DNA from: CAYUTA01 sp964447605 | GTDB taxonomy: Bacteria > Bacillota > Clostridia > Christensenellales > CAG-138 | Assembly: GCA_964447605.1 (NCBI GenBank) | Contig: CAYUTA010000030.1 | Span: 1 to 31,391, forward strand | Reading direction: 5' to 3' | DNA: 31,391 bases | Shown: positions 1 to 8,840 of the stretch, piece by piece | Layout of the letters: every line of letters begins with the position of its first letter | How positions within the stretch are numbered: the stretch's first letter is position 1 | Translations under genes and position numbers: made by a program | The notes under the pieces: model-generated | The model's input: only the letters and a program-made list of their open reading frames with translations | What the model was told of the DNA's origin: nothing | The model's database searches: none

Positions 1-53
1 TCTGTATTTATATTCGACGCTTCACTCAAATATCCTTTTGGATACACACTCTA

Positions 54-1346
54 ATGAACAAGTTCCTCAGAACGATTGCGTTACTGCTAACCGTGGTATT
101 TCTGGGCGCCATGCTTTATGGATGCAGTACGCCGCAGACTCTGGCTCCGGCGCAAACGGAAAGCGCGATATCCGCTCCGGAACCGCAAGAACCTGTTGAA
201 AAGGCTAAGTTGCTCGTATGGGAACATACGCCACAATTTGAAGAGCCGTTGAAACAAGTAATCGCGGCATTTATGAGTGAGAACCCGAACATCACGGTGG
301 ATTACGAAATCAAGACGGCTGACCAATATTACAACCTTCTGGCGACCACGATACAGGCGGGCGAAGGACCGGATCTGTTTTGGACAAATGGTACGGCGAC
401 GTCAAACTATGGCGGATATGCCAAACAGGGCGTACTGATGGATATCACCGACAAGGTTGACCTGTCTTTCTATCCCGCTGCGGCGCTCAAGCTGGTCGAT
501 ATCGACGGCCGTTACTATTCTACACCGGGTGCAACCGCAGATACCCGCGCGGTGTATTACAACAAGGATATTTTCGCTGAGCTTGGACTGAGCGTTCCGA
601 AAACGTTCGATGCGTTTGAGCAAAGCCTGCAAACGATCCTGGATGCAGGGTATGTTCCTATTGCACTCGGCGGCAGCTTCTTTTGGAGCACACTGTTTAC
701 GTTCGAGCCGATCCTCGCGGCAATGGAACCCGAATGGCTGGACGCTGCTGCGAAAAATGAAGCAAGGGTAAGTGACCCGCGCGTAGCCGATGTCTTTAAG
801 AAGATGATTGAGTGGGGCGAAAAGGGGTATTTCGGCCCCGGCTACCTCGGCGTAGATGAAGGCGGACAGCTTCTCGCCTTCTCTAAGGGAGAGGCCGCCA
901 TGACGATTACCGGATCGTGGAACGTTTCCACATTTGCAAGCAACAATCCCGACTTGAATTACGGCGCATTTCAGCTTCCCAGAAATGACGGCTTACGTCC
1001 GATGGTTGTTACCTATGCCTGCGGATTTGCGGTTTCTGCCAATACGGAGTATCCCGAAGCCACTATTAAGTTTGCGCAGTTCGTTTCGAGCGTGGAGGGC
1101 CAGTCGATCTGGGTAAAGGCGCTCAACGGCATACCCGGCCTGCCGGGAGTTGTTTCAGATGATCCTGTCATTGCGGAAATGACGCAGAATGACGTGCAAG
1201 TGGAGAGCTTCTACAACATATTGGGGGATTTTGCGAAAGAAGGGGGGAATCCACGCCAAATTATGGAGGAGGACGCCACGAAGGTTCTTTCAGGCAGCTT
1301 GACGCCTGAGGAATTCTTGCAGTCAATTGACGCAATGATACAATAG
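54..1346 (+). CDS. ABC transporter sugar-binding lipoprotein (extracellular, CUT1 type)
   Basis: This 430-residue protein is an extracellular solute-binding protein of family 1, which captures a sugar or oligosaccharide outside the cell and delivers it to an ABC permease. A short basic N-terminus and hydrophobic stretch lead to a lipobox LYGC with Cys24 as the probable lipidated residue. A Pro/Glu-rich linker follows. The mature part has the family's usual features, such as ADTRAVYYNKDIF near residue 165 and the GSWNVSTF segment near 290. The two permease genes follow directly, which supports the assignment. The start codon is set by the signal peptide, because no strong Shine-Dalgarno sequence is visible upstream. 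The 53 bases before it hold only a small TATCC/GGATA inverted repeat. The specific ligand is not readable from sequence. The rhamnosidase downstream suggests a rhamnose-containing oligosaccharide or glycoside. Confidence 0.93.
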   Translation: MNKFLRTIALLLTVVFLGAMLYGCSTPQTLAPAQTESAISAPEPQEPVEKAKLLVWEHTPQFEEPLKQVIAAFMSENPNITVDYEIKTADQYYNLLATTIQAGEGPDLFWTNGTATSNYGGYAKQGVLMDITDKVDLSFYPAAALKLVDIDGRYYSTPGATADTRAVYYNKDIFAELGLSVPKTFDAFEQSLQTILDAGYVPIALGGSFFWSTLFTFEPILAAMEPEWLDAAAKNEARVSDPRVADVFKKMIEWGEKGYFGPGYLGVDEGGQLLAFSKGEAAMTITGSWNVSTFASNNPDLNYGAFQLPRNDGLRPMVVTYACGFAVSANTEYPEATIKFAQFVSSVEGQSIWVKALNGIPGLPGVVSDDPVIAEMTQNDVQVESFYNILGDFAKEGGNPRQIMEEDATKVLSGSLTPEEFLQSIDAMIQ

Positions 1347-1357
1347 TCAGCTTGCGG

Positions 1358-1408
1358 AGGACAGTGACTACATCGCGGACCGTTCGTCCCGCCGTGTGTC
1401 ACTGTCCT
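1358..1408 (+). promoter_or_regulatory. Stem-loop between binding-protein and permease genes
   Basis: A perfect 11-bp inverted repeat (AGGACAGTGAC at 1358-1368 and its complement at 1398-1408) encloses a 29-base loop and is followed by a short T-rich stretch (TTTGTCTT). It sits just after the binding-protein stop codon. In many ABC import operons a structure here gives partial termination or 3' protection, so the binding protein is made in excess over the permeases. That role is inferred. The T tract is too weak for a strong terminator. Confidence 0.6.
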
Positions 1409-1428
1409 TTGTCTTGCAGGGGTGGAGC

Positions 1429-2355
1429 ATGAGTTTTTTCAACATGAATTTTTTCAAAAAGCGCCCGTATTTACAATTTATTTCTCCCGCAGTGGTGCTG
1501 TACACCGCCTTTATGATCGTACCAATCCTGTTCGCCATATATATGAGCTTTCATGATTGGTCGGGCATTGGGCCGATGAGGTTCATTGGTTTCGGCAATT
1601 TTGTAAAACTATTGACCGATCCGAGAACCTCAAGGATTTTTTTTAACGCACTGGGCAACAACTTCAAATTTACGGTTTGCGTCCTGACGATCATACTGGG
1701 CGTGCAGTTGGTGTTCGCCTATTTGCTACACATCAGAATTCGCGGGAGCAGGTATTTTCAACTCGCCATATTTTTGCCGTATGTAATCAGTACTGCGATC
1801 GTCGGGTTCTTCACGCTGATCGTTTTCGATCCAAATCTGGGTATATTGAACAATCTCCTCGGTCTTATCGGCAGATCCGATATGAAAAGCGCTTGGTTCG
1901 GGAATCCCAAAATCGCGTTCACACTGCTAGTCATGGTTATTCTATGGCAGAGCGTAGGCGCAGGCATGATGATCTTTTACGCAAATATGAAAGATATATC
2001 CAAATCGGTCATCGAGGCGAGCGTGATCGACGGCGCCGGGGAGTGGACACGTTTTACCAGAATCGTCATTCCCTTGCTTACTCCCGCATTTACCACCAAC
2101 ATCATCTTGGGTGTTATCTGGAGCCTTACAATATTCGACATACCATTTTTGATCGGTGGACCGCAGGGAGGCATCGACAACTCCATCGACTTTGTAAATC
2201 AGTTTTTTTACCGTTCTTCTTTCGGAAGCGCCTATTTCGGCGAAACATCCCTGGGCTTCGGCGCTAGTATCAGCGTTGTGATGTTCGTGATCATATTCAG
2301 CGTGTCTATGCTGCTGTCAAAGCTGCTCAGGCGCTATAAGCCCAATGACGACTGA
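1429..2355 (+). CDS. ABC sugar transporter permease, MalF/UgpA type
   Basis: This 308-residue integral membrane protein is one half of the sugar-translocating channel. It has about six hydrophobic segments and the cytoplasmic EAA loop that docks to the ATPase, seen as EASVIDGAGEWTRF followed by IVIPLLTP. I place the start at the ATG at 1429, which has AGGGGTGGAGC just upstream. The open frame reaches back to a GTG at 1396, but that codon lies inside the stem-loop and has no ribosome binding site. The stop overlaps the open frame of the next permease. Length and topology are normal for binding-protein-dependent transport inner membrane components. No ATPase gene is present in this operon. Confidence 0.92.
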   Translation: MSFFNMNFFKKRPYLQFISPAVVLYTAFMIVPILFAIYMSFHDWSGIGPMRFIGFGNFVKLLTDPRTSRIFFNALGNNFKFTVCVLTIILGVQLVFAYLLHIRIRGSRYFQLAIFLPYVISTAIVGFFTLIVFDPNLGILNNLLGLIGRSDMKSAWFGNPKIAFTLLVMVILWQSVGAGMMIFYANMKDISKSVIEASVIDGAGEWTRFTRIVIPLLTPAFTTNIILGVIWSLTIFDIPFLIGGPQGGIDNSIDFVNQFFYRSSFGSAYFGETSLGFGASISVVMFVIIFSVSMLLSKLLRRYKPNDD

Positions 2356-2365
2356 GGAAAGCAAC

Positions 2366-3217
2366 ATGAAACGTTCTTATTCCATTACCGACACCAAACC
2401 ATCGCTCATCGTGAAAAACTTCTTCTCCATTTTACTGCTGATTTATTCGCTCATCGTGGTGATTCTGATCCTGCTCACCGTGCTTTCTTCTTTCAAAACC
2501 AAGAGCGACCTGATCAATAATACACTGGGCTTTCCTCGCTCGTTTACGTTGGACAGCTATGAGCAGGTCTTGCTTGGCGACAAATTCTGGCTATACTTCA
2601 TCAACAGCGCCACCGTGGCCGTTGGCGGCGTGGCGCTGCTGCTGTTCGTCTCCTCCATGGCGGGATACGGACTGTCAAAATTCCGATTCAAAGGCAGAAA
2701 CGGCTTGCGGTCGTATTTCCTGCTAGGCCTGATGTTTCCGATCCAACTCGGCATTTTGCCGCTGTTTGTCATGCTGCGCGCGCTGGGCCTGATCAACAAT
2801 CTGTTCGGCTTGATATTGCTGTACGCCGCAAATATGTCCTTTGCTGTGTTTGTCTTTTTGAATTTTTTACGGACGGTGCCGGATGCGCTGATTGAATGCG
2901 CCCGCATCGACGGTGCGAGTGAATTCAGAATCTATTGGAGAATCGTACTGCCGCTTTCGCGGCCTGTGCTTTCCACGGTCGGACTGATTAGCTTTGTGAC
3001 GATGTGGAACGATTTCTATATGCCGCTGGTATTCCTGACAAAAGAAAATGTGCGCACACTCACACTGGGTGTCTACCGATATATGAACAACTTCCTGGAG
3101 AACTGGCATCTGGTGTTCGCAGCCGTAACGGTAGCGCTCATACCCGTAATTGTGGTGTTCTTTCTATTCTCCAATCAGATCATCGCCGGGCTGACCGGCG
3201 GTGCCGTAAAGGAGTAG
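2366..3217 (+). CDS. ABC sugar transporter permease, MalG/UgpE type
   Basis: This 283-residue membrane protein is the second channel subunit. Its EAA loop reads ECARIDGASEF followed by IVLPLSRPVL, and the C-terminal part has the usual FYMPLVF and GLTGGAVKE segments of carbohydrate-ABC permease 2. The ATG at 2366 is preceded by GAGGAAA at 2354-2360 with normal spacing. An in-frame ATG at 2345 would overlap the previous gene and lacks a ribosome binding site. The gene lies 10 bases after the first permease and 5 bases before the rhamnosidase, so co-transcription is nearly certain. Confidence 0.92.
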   Translation: MKRSYSITDTKPSLIVKNFFSILLLIYSLIVVILILLTVLSSFKTKSDLINNTLGFPRSFTLDSYEQVLLGDKFWLYFINSATVAVGGVALLLFVSSMAGYGLSKFRFKGRNGLRSYFLLGLMFPIQLGILPLFVMLRALGLINNLFGLILLYAANMSFAVFVFLNFLRTVPDALIECARIDGASEFRIYWRIVLPLSRPVLSTVGLISFVTMWNDFYMPLVFLTKENVRTLTLGVYRYMNNFLENWHLVFAAVTVALIPVIVVFFLFSNQIIAGLTGGAVKE

Positions 3218-3222
3218 CGAAT

Positions 3223-5994
3223 ATGGATTTTATCGCGGACTGGATTTGGGACGAAAGCAGCGAATATGAAAAAAACTATTGGCTATGCTTTCGAAAAGCA
3301 TTCATTGTGCGCGGCGTACTGTCGGCAACGCTATACATCTCCGCCGATTCGAGGTATACCGTTTACATCAATGGAAACATGGTTGGCAGAGGCCCGGGCC
3401 GCTATTGGCCGTTCGCTATCGATTTCGACACGTATGATGTATCCCAGGTATTGTTAGAAAGCGAAAACATCCTCGCAGTTGAGGTCAATCACTATGGTAC
3501 ATCTACCTCGCAGTACATTCACCAACCAGGCGGACTTTTTGCCCAACTCGATATGGTTGTGTCCCCGGGCCAAAAGCAGACGGTCTGTTCTGACGAAACA
3601 TTTAAATGCAGCCTGTGCGCCGCCTTTTCCACCAACACGTCGAGAGTAAATGTTTCGCAGCCGTATGTTGAAGCATATGACGCTCAAAAGATGGATACCC
3701 GCTGGAAATTCGCCGGATATGACGACAGCGCGTGGCAACCGTGTGTATTGGCGCAAAATGCCCATGAAAAAAAGGCGCGCATGATCCCGCGCGATATTCC
3801 CTTGCTCACTGAGAACAAAAAGCATCCGCGCGCAGTCATGTACAAACAGTGGGTAAAGGCGCATGGTACCGGCGTGACCGTGGACTTCGGCAATGCGTTT
3901 TATCCTCAAAACACCTCCACTGCAGACAAGCTACAAATCGGCTATATCGCCACATCGATCCACTCCCCCGAGGATAGGGAATGTGAATTTGCACTGGCAT
4001 CGAAAATGTGGCCGTTCAAACAAGAGCGTTTCAGCTTAAACGGCGATGTCACCGTAATGGACATCAACCAACGGCAGACAAGTATCCGGCTAAAAAAAGG
4101 CGATAATCTTTTTATGCTGGATGTCAGCGGCGCGTATCAGCGCTATTATATCGATCTTCATTTCGACTGCAAGGACATCTCGTTCCATACGAAGGAATAT
4201 GCCTGTCGCTTTATTGGCATCGGCCCATTCGACTGCGTGGAAATCGGTAATATTGTTTGTGCCGAAGGGTTTCATGTCGATTGGGATGATCCGCGCTATC
4301 AGGCGGCGATCTACGCGCGCAACATTGGCGATTTGGGTGAATACCACGAATTCGTTCGCCCGATTCCGGAGGATTGCATCGACGACGCCAACATCAAGAC
4401 GGCGACATGTTTTCAAAGCGTGGTAAAAAAGACGGCGGTACTTTCGGAAGATCAGAATATGGTGATTCCAAACGGCTCGTTTACTGCCGTTGAGCCGTCG
4501 AAAAATGATACCCAATTCATCGTGGACTTCGGCGCTGAAGTATCCGGTTTTGTCTGCATCGACGTAGAGGCCGCGGAGGGAACGGTAATCGATATCCTCG
4601 GTTTTGAATATCTGGGCAAAAACCCGGAGATTCCAGATGACTTGAACAACTCCATGCGCTACATTGCCGGGCATGGACGTGCCTGCTATACCTTTCACAG
4701 GCGGGCGGGTTTTCGTTATTTGCTCCTGACGGTGCGCTCCAGCCCATTGCCATGCAAAATTTACGAGATCAGCGTTCTTGAGAGCGGCTTCCCCGCAGCA
4801 CAGGCAGGAAGTTTTTGGTGTTCCGATGAAACGTTGAATCGAATTTGGGAGATCTCAAAGAATGCACTGCGTTTGTGCATGGAAGATGTGTTTGTAGATT
4901 GCCCCGCTTTTGAACAGGCCTATTGGATCGGCGACGCACATCCTATCGCACTGTATCAGTATTATGTGTACGGAAGCACCGACATCGTGAGACGAAGCCT
5001 GATCATGGCCGGACGGTCTCTATACCGCAGCAGGTTACCCGAATGCCATGTTCCGGCGGGGGTGAGCTTCGTGCTTTCCTCTTGGGCTTTGCTATGGGCG
5101 CGCGCAGCGTCCGATTACTACCAATTTACCGGCGATCAGGAATTTGAGCGGCGAATTTACCCGGATGTCAAAAAGACACTCGACGAATTCTTATGTTATA
5201 TCAACGCGGATGGACTGTTGGAGATCGACGCATGGAACATGCTGGATTGGTCGGATATGGATACGCCTTATCACGGTGTTGTAACGCACTTGAATGGTTT
5301 TCTGACGCAGGTGCTGCGTTTGACGGCCGATATGGCGCGGCGGACCGGGGATACGGACACGGAGGAACGCTATCTGCGCGTAGCGCAAAGCGTTTCACAG
5401 GCGATCAATCTGCATCTTTGGAACAATGACCGTCAGGCATATGTGGACTGCGCGAGAGATGGCAAAAAAAGCAGTGTGTTCAGCCTGCTTACGCAAGCGG
5501 TGCTGCTGCTCAGCGGTTGTGTGCCGGAGCATCGAAAGGAAGCCGTGCTGCGCCTGTTCGATGATGATCAGGGTGATCTCGTCGACTTTGGAACGCCTTT
5601 CGCCTGCTTTTTCCTGTATGAAGTGATGGCTTCGCGCAACCAGTATCAGAAACTCGTTGCCGACATCAAGCGTAAATGGAATGTGATGTTGACGCATGGC
5701 GCGACGACGTGCTGGGAGACGTTCGCCGGGTTTTACAAAGAGCGGTTGACGAGGAGCTATTGCCACGCATGGTCTGCTGTTCCCTGTTACATGTTCGGAC
5801 GCTATGTGCTGGGCGTAGCCCCTGCGGCGCCTGGATTTTCCAGGGTAAAAATTGAGCCGCATGCTTGCGGGCTTCAAGCGGCAAAGGGCGCTGTACCAAC
5901 GCCGTATGGTCTTATTTCAGTATCTTGGGAAGAAGTGAATGGAGAGCTTATGCTTGAGTATGACGTGCCGGAAGATATTGAAGTGGAGGCGTAA
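3223..5994 (+). CDS. Alpha-L-rhamnosidase-like glycoside hydrolase (GH78 type)
   Basis: The 923-residue protein has the layout of GH78 alpha-L-rhamnosidases, inverting enzymes that release terminal rhamnose from plant glycosides and polysaccharides. It begins FIADWIWDESSEYEKNYW, a typical start for the N-terminal beta-sandwich. The (alpha/alpha)6-barrel begins around GSFWCSDETLNRIWEIS and contains VDCPAFEQAYWIGDA, the position of the family's general-acid motif. Here Phe-Glu replaces the more common Arg-Glu, as in some clostridial subgroups. Later segments GATTCWETF and the C-terminal sandwich with VAPAAPGF and PTPYGLISVSWEE also fit. There is no signal peptide, so the substrate is probably imported first. 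The ATG at 3223 has AAAGGAG 8 bases upstream. A longer in-frame start at 3004 would lie inside the permease gene and is rejected. The family is secure; substrate specificity is inferred. Confidence 0.88.
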   Translation: MDFIADWIWDESSEYEKNYWLCFRKAFIVRGVLSATLYISADSRYTVYINGNMVGRGPGRYWPFAIDFDTYDVSQVLLESENILAVEVNHYGTSTSQYIHQPGGLFAQLDMVVSPGQKQTVCSDETFKCSLCAAFSTNTSRVNVSQPYVEAYDAQKMDTRWKFAGYDDSAWQPCVLAQNAHEKKARMIPRDIPLLTENKKHPRAVMYKQWVKAHGTGVTVDFGNAFYPQNTSTADKLQIGYIATSIHSPEDRECEFALASKMWPFKQERFSLNGDVTVMDINQRQTSIRLKKGDNLFMLDVSGAYQRYYIDLHFDCKDISFHTKEYACRFIGIGPFDCVEIGNIVCAEGFHVDWDDPRYQAAIYARNIGDLGEYHEFVRPIPEDCIDDANIKTATCFQSVVKKTAVLSEDQNMVIPNGSFTAVEPSKNDTQFIVDFGAEVSGFVCIDVEAAEGTVIDILGFEYLGKNPEIPDDLNNSMRYIAGHGRACYTFHRRAGFRYLLLTVRSSPLPCKIYEISVLESGFPAAQAGSFWCSDETLNRIWEISKNALRLCMEDVFVDCPAFEQAYWIGDAHPIALYQYYVYGSTDIVRRSLIMAGRSLYRSRLPECHVPAGVSFVLSSWALLWARAASDYYQFTGDQEFERRIYPDVKKTLDEFLCYINADGLLEIDAWNMLDWSDMDTPYHGVVTHLNGFLTQVLRLTADMARRTGDTDTEERYLRVAQSVSQAINLHLWNNDRQAYVDCARDGKKSSVFSLLTQAVLLLSGCVPEHRKEAVLRLFDDDQGDLVDFGTPFACFFLYEVMASRNQYQKLVADIKRKWNVMLTHGATTCWETFAGFYKERLTRSYCHAWSAVPCYMFGRYVLGVAPAAPGFSRVKIEPHACGLQAAKGAVPTPYGLISVSWEEVNGELMLEYDVPEDIEVEA

Positions 5995-6000
5995 CGAACG

Positions 6001-6996
6001 ATGGACAAACCGATGGACAGTGTGAGCTTCCATGTAAACAGAGTGTTGAACTTTCAAACGCCGGCGCGCATACCCTGCGCCGAGTGGTGCATGTGGTGGG
6101 ATCAGACTCTTTCAGTCTGGGAGGAGCAGGGCCTGCCGCTGGGCATGGATGACGTCGCATTGTATGATTATTTCGGGCTGGATAGGAACGTGCAGTTTTG
6201 GCTGGATCATTACTCGGAAGAATGTCCGAAGCCGGCCCACCAGGCGCGGGGACTGATTGCCGATGAAACGGATTACAACGCTATGCGTCCGCACATTTTG
6301 CGCGAGGATGCCGTATCGTCGATCGCGGAAAAACTGCAAAACGCGGCAAATATGCAGCGCAGCGGCAGCGCTGTTGCCTGGTATACGATAAACGGTTTTT
6401 TCTGGTTTCCCCGCGAGCTATTCGGCGTCGAGGAGCATTTATATTCGTTTTACGATCATGCTCCCCTGTATCATCGCATCTGCGAGGATCTTCTGGCGTG
6501 GCAGATGAAACGGATTGATGAGCTCAATATGCATCTGAAGTGCGAGTTTATGACGATTGCGGAGGACATGTCCTATAATCTTGGCCCGATGATATCGCGC
6601 GCTATGTTCGATACGTTCATCGCGCCTTATTATAAAAAATTGATACCGCACATTCAAAAGAACGGCACGAAGGTATTGGTGGATACGGACGGTAACTTGA
6701 CGCAAATGATCCCCTGGCTGCTGGATTGTGGTGTCGACGGTGTGTTTCCGCTGGAGAGGAGAGCGGGCGTAGATATCGCGTGGCTGAGAAGAGAATATCC
6801 GAAGCTTCTGATGATAGGCGGGTTTGACAAGCGCTGCGCTCTCCAAGGAAGAGAGGCCATTGCCGCCGAGATCAAGAAACTGCGTCCGGTCGTACAGCTC
6901 GGTGGATACATCCCTGGTATGGATCATCAAACGCCGCCCGGGACTTCGCTTGAGGATTATAAGTATTATGTAACGCTGCTTAAAACAATATTATGA
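6001..6996 (+). CDS. Uroporphyrinogen-decarboxylase-superfamily protein in a sugar operon
   Basis: The 331-residue product has the (beta/alpha)8 URO-D fold, recognised from VNRVLNFQTPARIP at the N-terminus, EDMSYNLGPMIS in the middle, and the C-terminal run ending GGYIPGMDHQTPPGTS. It is not a haem-pathway HemE. It belongs to a subgroup often found in carbohydrate operons of gut Clostridia. Relatives MtaA and CmuA move methyl groups using zinc bound by a His-x-Cys motif. Here the matching position reads VDTDGN, so those ligands are absent and methyltransferase activity is doubtful. A GGAGG lies 11 bases before the ATG, inside the end of the rhamnosidase gene, and only 6 bases separate the two genes. 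Function is unknown; a role in processing the aglycone or the released sugar is a guess from position. Confidence 0.75.
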   Translation: MDKPMDSVSFHVNRVLNFQTPARIPCAEWCMWWDQTLSVWEEQGLPLGMDDVALYDYFGLDRNVQFWLDHYSEECPKPAHQARGLIADETDYNAMRPHILREDAVSSIAEKLQNAANMQRSGSAVAWYTINGFFWFPRELFGVEEHLYSFYDHAPLYHRICEDLLAWQMKRIDELNMHLKCEFMTIAEDMSYNLGPMISRAMFDTFIAPYYKKLIPHIQKNGTKVLVDTDGNLTQMIPWLLDCGVDGVFPLERRAGVDIAWLRREYPKLLMIGGFDKRCALQGREAIAAEIKKLRPVVQLGGYIPGMDHQTPPGTSLEDYKYYVTLLKTIL

Positions 6997-7294
6997 TCAG
7001 CCGGACTAAGTTGCGCACGGATGGCCGAGGTCGCCGCGCATTTCAGATAAATAAGGGGAAACGTCTGGATTGCTTGCCCATACTTTGAGCATTTTTCGCC
7101 CGGGAGCCCGCAGAGCGAGAGGCAAAATGCGGTTATCCCGTCAAAAAACAATATTTTTAACGTCCTGAAATGCAGCCGCGTGCTATAATCCTGCCGCAGC
7201 GTTTCCCGTCGGCAAACCGCAGTTTATCGACGGCCTGCTCCGGCAAAGCTGGTTGTCGCGCATATTTTGCAAAATGCGGTATACACTTTCCCCT
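6997..7294. other. Intergenic region between sugar operon and tspO
   Basis: No gene is apparent. The stretch holds a weak inverted repeat (GCATTTT at 7089-7095 with AAAATGC at 7124-7130), an extended -10 promoter at 7181-7189, a 12-base direct repeat GCAAAATGCGGT at 7122-7133 and 7269-7280, and a palindrome ATTTTGCAAAAT next to the second copy. I see no convincing terminator for the sugar operon. Confidence 0.5.
7181..7189 (+). promoter_or_regulatory. Extended -10 promoter upstream of tspO
   Basis: TGC followed by a perfect TATAAT at 7184-7189 makes an extended -10 element. No good -35 is visible 17 bases upstream, which is common for extended -10 promoters. Transcription would start near 7196 and give a leader of about 100 bases. 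Confidence 0.5.
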
Positions 7295-7783
7295 ATGGAT
7301 GTAATGAAAAAACGCACGGCGCTCACCTATGCCGTTTCCATCGCCATCGCGCTTGCCGTCGGCGGTCTTTCCGCGTTGCTGACCGGCAACAACATGCAGC
7401 AGTACGGCGGCTACATACTGCCGCCGCTTGCGCCGCCCGGGTGGGCGTTTCCCGTGGTTTGGTCAATATTGTACGTCCTCATGGGCATATCCGCGGCAAT
7501 GGTCTATCTGCGCGGCGACGACTGCAGGCGCGACGCCATGCGCATCTATGTGGTTCAGCTGCTGCTCAACCTTGGCTGGAGCGTGCTGTTTTTTGCGTTT
7601 CAGCTGCTGTTTGCGTCGTTTGTCTGGCTTGTCGTGCTCGAGGCCGTCATCGTGGTGATGATCGCCATGTTCTTTGCCATCCGCCCCCTGGCCGGCGCGC
7701 TGCAGATCCCCTATTTTCTTTGGGTGGCGTTTGCGGGCTATCTCAACCTTGCCATCTTCCTGCTCAACGGAAGCGGCGCTTAG
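7295..7783 (+). CDS. tspO: TspO/MBR family membrane protein
   Basis: This is a small TspO/MBR (translocator/tryptophan-rich sensory) protein of about 162 residues with five predicted membrane segments. The family signature is clear: PPLAPPGWAFPVVWSILY after the first helix, then LNLGWSVLFFAFQ, and WVAFAGYLNLAIFLLN at the end. TspO proteins bind porphyrins and other hydrophobic ligands and are linked to stress responses; their bacterial roles vary. The start is uncertain. ATG codons at 7295 and 7304 are both possible and neither has a strong ribosome binding site, while an upstream TTG at 7253 is unlikely. The gene converges on the NlpC/P60 gene with 6 bases between the stops. It does not appear to belong to the sugar operon. 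Confidence 0.88.
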   Translation: MDVMKKRTALTYAVSIAIALAVGGLSALLTGNNMQQYGGYILPPLAPPGWAFPVVWSILYVLMGISAAMVYLRGDDCRRDAMRIYVVQLLLNLGWSVLFFAFQLLFASFVWLVVLEAVIVVMIAMFFAIRPLAGALQIPYFLWVAFAGYLNLAIFLLNGSGA

Positions 7784-7789
7784 CTCTTT

Positions 7790-8680
7790 TCAGTATGCGT
7801 CCGGTCTGCGGTAGCGCGTCCAGCCGCTCTGGCCGACCAGCCTATGCGCGGTAAAGCTGTAGCCCTGCCGTTGACCGAGCCGGCTAAGCTGGCAGCCGTA
7901 GGCGCCGCCCATCCACTCGACCACATAGCCCCCGCCCGCGTATATGCCGATATGCCCGGAACGGCCAACCCAGTCGCCGGCGCGCAGCGCCTCCTTGGCG
8001 ATTGCGGCCGAATAGCGGTTGCCGGCCATCATATCCGCCGTGATATCGAACGTGGGTTTGACAAGCTCAAAGTGGCGCATCAGCCCCACGATGCCGCCGC
8101 TGCAATCCGCGCCCGTAATATCCGGATTGTACCGAACCGCCTCAAGCATCATTTCCTTTCTGCCTTTGTTATAATACTGTGGCTGCCGCTTTGCTCCCGA
8201 TTGAATCCGCGCGGATGTGATGACATTCCGTTTCAGGTCCGTATTGTACAGGTTTCCGGCGCGGATATACAGCGAATGCGGGTATTGGGCCGGAACCTGC
8301 GGATCATAGGCAAATTGCAGCGCATGCAGCACGAGCCTTTGCCGGATCTTGCCAACCCGCGCCAGTTCCGGCGCAATGGCGGCAGCCGCGCGCTTTCCAA
8401 TGTTTTCCGGCAGCGTAAGCTCCGGCGTCGCGCTGACCGCGCGCACAATCGCATTCCAGGTTTTAACCCCAATGATGCCGTCGGCGCGGAGCCTGTTTCC
8501 GTCCTCGTCAACATTTTCCCGCTGAAAGGTCTTCACGGCGCTGCGCGTGTCCAGCCCATATGTAATATTGAACACGGCCTCAACCGACGGGGCGTAATAG
8601 CCAAGCGCAAGCAGTTGTTGCTTGATCCAGAGCACGTCGGAGCCGCTCATCCTATATTTCAGCTTTCTTTTAAATTCCAT
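7790..8680 (-). CDS. Peptidoglycan-binding NlpC/P60-type cysteine peptidase
   Basis: The 296-residue protein begins with a peptidoglycan-binding-1 domain (residues about 10-80, with VLWIKQQLLALGYY, AVKTFQREN and ADGIIGVKTWNAI). It ends with an NlpC/P60-like domain carrying GADCSG (catalytic Cys193) and GHIGIYAGGGYVVEW (His243). Such enzymes cut peptide cross-bridges of the cell wall. The central region of about 100 residues is not one I recognise. There is no signal peptide or membrane segment, which is odd for a wall hydrolase and recalls phage or prophage endolysins and mother-cell or spore enzymes. No phage genes are adjacent. The ATG at 8680 has AAGGAAAA upstream on the minus strand. It is divergent from the PAP2 gene. 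Confidence 0.8.
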   Translation of the reverse strand: MEFKRKLKYRMSGSDVLWIKQQLLALGYYAPSVEAVFNITYGLDTRSAVKTFQRENVDEDGNRLRADGIIGVKTWNAIVRAVSATPELTLPENIGKRAAAAIAPELARVGKIRQRLVLHALQFAYDPQVPAQYPHSLYIRAGNLYNTDLKRNVITSARIQSGAKRQPQYYNKGRKEMMLEAVRYNPDITGADCSGGIVGLMRHFELVKPTFDITADMMAGNRYSAAIAKEALRAGDWVGRSGHIGIYAGGGYVVEWMGGAYGCQLSRLGQRQGYSFTAHRLVGQSGWTRYRRPDAY

Positions 8681-8723
8681 GCTTTTCCTTTTTTAACAGC
8701 AAACTTTGCAAGCCGCCGGCCGA

Positions 8724-8751
8724 TTGTATTCATTGCATAATATGCTATAAT
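8724..8751 (+). promoter_or_regulatory. Sigma-A-type promoter for the PAP2 gene
   Basis: TTGTAT at 8724-8729 is followed after 16 bases by a perfect TATAAT at 8746-8751, with TG one base before it (extended -10). The leader of about 80 bases contains a small ACCC/GGGT hairpin. Confidence 0.65.
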
Positions 8752-8840
8752 GTAAAAAAAGCGCCCTGACCCGTTTGGGTGGCCGGGCGGGAAGCGCCGT
8801 CGTCATTTCATTTCGCCTTGTTTTGCATTGGGGGTTCGTT

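Noticed and set aside
7790..8680. A prophage endolysin
   Set aside because: The protein lacks a signal peptide and could suit lysis, but no holin, tail or other phage genes are nearby.
7844..8740. A 298-codon plus-strand frame opposite the NlpC/P60 gene
   Set aside because: The minus-strand protein has clear peptidoglycan-binding and NlpC/P60 motifs; the plus-strand product matches nothing I know.
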